17,021 nt of DNA from Clostridiales bacterium. GTDB lineage: Bacteria > Bacillota > Clostridia > TANB77 > CAG-508. How positions within the stretch are numbered: the stretch's first letter is position 1; each line of letters starts with the position of its first letter. This document shows, one piece after another, positions 14,189 to 17,021 of this stretch. A program made the position numbers and the translations under genes. The stretch lies in assembly GCA_003518755.1 (NCBI GenBank), contig DOYA01000074.1, positions 1 through 17,021 on the forward strand. The letters are read 5' to 3'. Under the pieces are notes generated by a model. It saw only the letters and a list, made by a program, of their open reading frames with translations. It ran no database searches and was not told the origin of the DNA.

Positions 14189-14752
14189 TCACTCCACAAA
14201 TCCCTTTGAAATTAAAGCTTTTTCCATCTCTCCAGTCCTTTTTATAATTGAAATTAGAATTGGTTTTAAAACTAAAGAAAAATTATTTATTTTTATTTTT
14301 GCTCCTTTAGATTTAATGGCATTTTGGACAGCAGTAATCTCATTTTTTAAAATTGGTATTGTGCAAAGAGAAATTGAAACAATAAGAGAAATATTTTTTG
14401 TATTAATCTTAAATATTTTAAGTGGTGAAAGCAATAGTTCAAATGTGTATGATATTTCTGCTATTGTTGTTGTTTTGTAATAAATATATGTAATACAATA
14501 ACATATGATAATTCTAAATATAATCAATGCAGATTCCATTAAATCTGATAAAACAATATTTAATAAAAATGCTAAAAAAAGAAATGGAATTAGTAACTTA
14601 AAGCTCTTAAAAAAGTCTTTAATTGATATTTTTATTATTAACATTAAAAATATGTTTATAGTTGTTATAATACACAAAACATAAAAGTTTTTTATAAAGA
14701 AAATGACAAAAGTTAAAAATATAAATATAATAAATTTTAATAAATTTTTCAT
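14189..14752 (-). CDS. ECF transporter T component (EcfT-like), short
   Basis: This protein of 187 residues has four to five hydrophobic segments (about 4-28, 29-45, 52-70, 76-92, 122-136). EcfT links the vitamin-binding S component to the ATPases in energy-coupling-factor importers. The C-terminal half carries two copies of the coupling-helix motif, AIKSKGA (about 144-150) and ALISKGF (about 179-185). In typical EcfT these read A-x-x-A/S-R-G, and both Arg are Lys here. It ends directly after the second motif, whereas usual EcfT proteins are about 240-270 residues and continue. AAGGAA lies 9 bases before ATG 14752. The ATPase gene ends 76 bases upstream, with a hairpin in the gap. No S component is visible in the window. 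Confidence 0.75.
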   Translation of the reverse strand: MKNLLKFIIFIFLTFVIFFIKNFYVLCIITTINIFLMLIIKISIKDFFKSFKLLIPFLFLAFLLNIVLSDLMESALIIFRIIICYCITYIYYKTTTIAEISYTFELLLSPLKIFKINTKNISLIVSISLCTIPILKNEITAVQNAIKSKGAKIKINNFSLVLKPILISIIKRTGEMEKALISKGFVE

Positions 14753-14773
14753 AACATATTTCCTTGTTCCTAA

Positions 14774-14805
14774 CCAACTATATAAATATATATTTATATG
14801 GTTGG
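14774..14805. repeat. 15-bp hairpin between the ECF ATPase and T-component genes
   Basis: CCAACTATATAAATA (14774-14788) pairs with TATTTATATGGTTGG (14791-14805) around a two-base loop, with one T-G pair (a C-A mismatch in the minus-strand RNA). No U-tract follows on the minus strand, so it is not a terminator. It may tune stability or processing of the folC-ecfA-ecfT transcript. Confidence 0.55.
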
Positions 14806-14828
14806 CTAGTAAAAATAATTTTAAATTA

Positions 14829-15641
14829 CTAATTTATTCTATTAGTAATTGCTCTAATTAGCCCTTCAATTGTCCAATCATTTATAGGTATTTCAATTCC
14901 TTTTTTCTTAAGTTCAAGTATAATTCTAATAATATCAGGAATTCTTATTTCGCTTTGTTCTAATAAATCAACCTTTTCTAGTAGTTTATCTTTATAAAAC
15001 AAATCTTTAATATGCTTATCTTCAATAATGATTATTTTATCAGAAAGAAGTATTTCATTAATATTGTTTGTAACAAATATAATAGTATATCCTTCTGATT
15101 TTAGTTTTTTAAAACAATCATATATTTTTTCCTTTTCAAACGAATCTATCATTGTAGTAGGTTCATCAAAAAGAAGATATTTTGGTGAAAATGCTATTAT
15201 ACTTGCTATATTAATTCTTTGTTTTTGGCCTAATGAAAGCTCATAACTGTCTTTATTAATATATTCACTCATATTTACATCTTTAAGTGCATTCTCTATT
15301 CTTTCTTTAGAATTATCTATTTTTAAATTTTTAAGTGCAAATTCTAAATCCTCAAATACACTTGGAAAAAGAATTTGATTATCTGGATTTTGAAAAACTA
15401 TCCCAACTTTTTTTCTCAAATTGATTACATCTTTTTTAGAAGATGTATCTATATCATCAATATATATCCTTCCTTTTGTTGGTTTATATATACCTGCTAT
15501 CAAACTTAAAAGAGTAGATTTTCCGCTTCCGTTTTTACCTATAATACTTATTATTTCTCCTTCTTGTATCTCCAAATTGATATTTTCTAAAACATTATCT
15601 CCACTTTTATATTTATAATCTAAATTCTCAATTTTAATCAT
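14829..15641 (-). CDS. ECF transporter ATPase (EcfA-like) with altered H-switch
   Basis: This ABC-type ATPase of 270 residues closely resembles EcfA/CbiO. It has Walker A GKNGSGKST (35-43), Q-loop VFQNPDNQILFPSVFEDLEFAL (Q84; this long form is typical of EcfA), signature LSLGQ (135-139) in place of LSGGQ, and Walker B YLLFDEPT with catalytic Glu160. The H-switch position reads FVTNNINE, with Asn192 where VTH is expected. The C-terminal part (about 215-270) fits the EcfA dimer domain. Normal ECF importers use two ATPases, often with one weaker site, but only one ATPase gene is here. ATG 15641 is 2 bases after the folC stop, with AAAGGAT inside the end of folC, so translation is coupled. A second EcfA elsewhere in the genome is likely. 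Confidence 0.85.
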   Translation of the reverse strand: MIKIENLDYKYKSGDNVLENINLEIQEGEIISIIGKNGSGKSTLLSLIAGIYKPTKGRIYIDDIDTSSKKDVINLRKKVGIVFQNPDNQILFPSVFEDLEFALKNLKIDNSKERIENALKDVNMSEYINKDSYELSLGQKQRINIASIIAFSPKYLLFDEPTTMIDSFEKEKIYDCFKKLKSEGYTIIFVTNNINEILLSDKIIIIEDKHIKDLFYKDKLLEKVDLLEQSEIRIPDIIRIILELKKKGIEIPINDWTIEGLIRAITNRIN

Positions 15642-15643
15642 TT

Positions 15644-16921
15644 TTATTCATCCTTTAATAATTCAATTACATCTCCATAAATGTAAAAACTTCCTAATAT
15701 GAATATTATTTCATCTTTATACTCTTTTTTTGCAAAATCAATTGCATCTTTTAACTTCATTGTATAATACCTGTTGTCTTTTGAAAGAGTATTTGCATAT
15801 TCTAATAAATCTTCTTTTTTAACATATTTATTTGTATCATTTCCATCTGTGAAAATAAAAGTACTATTATCATATTTAATAAGCTTATCTAAAACCGCTT
15901 TGTAATCTTTTGTTTTTAAGATTTGAAATATATATACTTTTTTACGATTTTTAAAGTACATATTTAAGCTATTTAAAAAGTTTTCTATTGCTGGAAGATT
16001 GTGACCACCTTCATAAAAAATTGTTGGATTTTCATATAATTTTTCTAATCTTGCTTTAATTGTTGCATTTTTAATCCCATTTCTTATATTTGTTTCACTA
16101 ATACTATAATTATAATTCATCAAAATTTTTGAACATTCAATAGCTATTGAAGCATTGTAAATCTGTTTTTCTCCTTTAAGCCTAACTATAATATTTTCAA
16201 ATTCTTTATAATTAAAACTTTGATAATCCATATTATACGAATAGTTACTTATATCCTCTGGTTTTATTAAATGCAGATTAGAATTAACTTCATTACATCT
16301 ATTAATAATTATATCATTTACAGAATCTTTTGTATGTTGTACAAAAATTGTATTTGAGTTACTTTTAATAATTCCTGCTTTTTGACTCGCAATTTCTTCT
16401 AAAGTATTTCCCAAAAGATCCATATGATCTAATCCAATACTTGTAATTATTGATATAAGTGCATGAACAATATTTGTGCAGTCATATGTTCCACCTAGTC
16501 CCGCTTCTAAAACAACTATATCACAATTTTTTTCATAAAAATATTCAATTGCTAATGCTGTATCAAATTCAAATTGTGTAACATTAGTAGAATGTGAGCT
16601 ATTATATTCTTGTACAAAAATATCAAGTTTTTTTATAAGAGCTTCAAATTCTGCATCTGTTATATTGATATTATTTATACTTGTTCTTTCATTAAGCTTT
16701 ATAAGTTGTGGAGTCATATACTTCCCAACTTTATATCCAGCATCTATTAAAATGTTTGAAATCATTTCAGTAGTGCTTCCTTTGCCATTTGTACCTGCAA
16801 TATGTATAAATTTTAGTTTTTTCTCTGGATGACCTAATCTCTCCATAAAAAAATTCATTGCATCTAAGCTAGGATCTTTTGTTCCAGAAAAAAAATTCGT
16901 ATAATATTTTTCAATATCCAT
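15644..16921 (-). CDS. folC: Folylpolyglutamate synthase / dihydrofolate synthase
   Basis: This cytoplasmic Mur-ligase-like enzyme of 425 residues adds glutamate to folates (and in many bacteria to dihydropteroate). It has the usual length. The P-loop is HIAGTNGKGSTTEM (40-53). Other family motifs are GKYMTPQLIKLNERTSIN (folate-site region), LEAGLGGTYDCTN (138-150; the common form is GLGGRxDATN, so Arg is replaced by Thr), SIGLDHMDLLGNTLEEIASQKAGIIK and the C-terminal-domain motif YEGGHNLPAIENF (usually DGAHNP). ATG 16921 has AAAGGAC about 11 bases upstream. It leads the folC-ecfA-ecfT operon, being separated from ecfA by two bases. That pairing suggests folate salvage, but no folate S component is present to prove it. 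Confidence 0.93.
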   Translation of the reverse strand: MDIEKYYTNFFSGTKDPSLDAMNFFMERLGHPEKKLKFIHIAGTNGKGSTTEMISNILIDAGYKVGKYMTPQLIKLNERTSINNINITDAEFEALIKKLDIFVQEYNSSHSTNVTQFEFDTALAIEYFYEKNCDIVVLEAGLGGTYDCTNIVHALISIITSIGLDHMDLLGNTLEEIASQKAGIIKSNSNTIFVQHTKDSVNDIIINRCNEVNSNLHLIKPEDISNYSYNMDYQSFNYKEFENIIVRLKGEKQIYNASIAIECSKILMNYNYSISETNIRNGIKNATIKARLEKLYENPTIFYEGGHNLPAIENFLNSLNMYFKNRKKVYIFQILKTKDYKAVLDKLIKYDNSTFIFTDGNDTNKYVKKEDLLEYANTLSKDNRYYTMKLKDAIDFAKKEYKDEIIFILGSFYIYGDVIELLKDE

Positions 16922-17021
16922 AATTATTGGAAGTCCTTTCTAAATGTATAGTTTTATTTATTCATAGTAGAAAGCCTAAATATATTATTTTTCAATCACT
17001 TGGTGTCGAAATCTTTATGTA
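16922..17021 (-). other. Upstream region of folC, gene edge unresolved
   Basis: The last 100 bases hold the folC ribosome site and AT-rich sequence. At the edge (about 16990-17021) two short minus-strand frames run in from outside: one ends STPSD-stop, the other DFDTK-stop. Either could be the end of the preceding gene. A TATACA -10-like hexamer lies near 16941-16947, but its -35 (TTTCTA) is poor. No firm call is possible. Confidence 0.25.

Noticed and set aside
16941..16970. Promoter for folC
   Set aside because: A TATACA hexamer is present, but the -35 hexamer at the right distance (TTTCTA) is too poor, and the upstream gene is outside the window.

Overview
This is a strongly AT-rich window (roughly a quarter G+C by eye). 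Every confident gene lies on the minus strand, with AGGAGG-type ribosome sites and sigma-A-like promoters. The genes yabP, yabQ and divIC, a clostridial-type Rho, a prfB with a +1 programmed frameshift and a prepilin-like protein of the 'KGITLIALVITI' type point to a low-GC Clostridia genome from a spore-forming lineage, probably an uncultured gut relative. No species can be named from the sequence.

In the direction of transcription (right to left), the right half is chromosomal housekeeping: folC, an ECF-type ATPase and an ECF T component in one tight operon; an unrecognised 173-residue protein followed closely by prfB (release factor 2); a 446-base gap holding a large Y-shaped inverted-repeat element and the long leader of an aspartate kinase gene (lysC); a small palindromic repeat; the spore/division cluster yabP-yabQ-divIC; and rho, with its own promoter, long leader and terminator. 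After rho comes a membrane-protein operon (YitT family, MATE exporter, MFS transporter).

The left quarter (about positions 1-4220) is accessory and decaying. It contains a fragment of an unknown gene abutting the MFS gene; a hypothetical protein with a possible Cys-His-Asp hydrolase triad; a RhuM-Fic (Doc-type) gene broken by one extra base; a prepilin-like protein with a C-terminal Ig-like (Big_2) domain; a decayed second copy of that prepilin start whose ATG has become AAG; and a 39-residue stub resembling the N-terminus of a tyrosine recombinase.

I see no CRISPR array, rRNA, tRNA or complete insertion sequence. The points most worth following up are the structured element between prfB and lysC, the rho leader with two competing pairings, the ECF ATPase that lacks its H-switch histidine, the lysC stop codon in the loop of a perfect 16-bp hairpin, and the decayed accessory genes. 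I could not demonstrate a complete new biological system.
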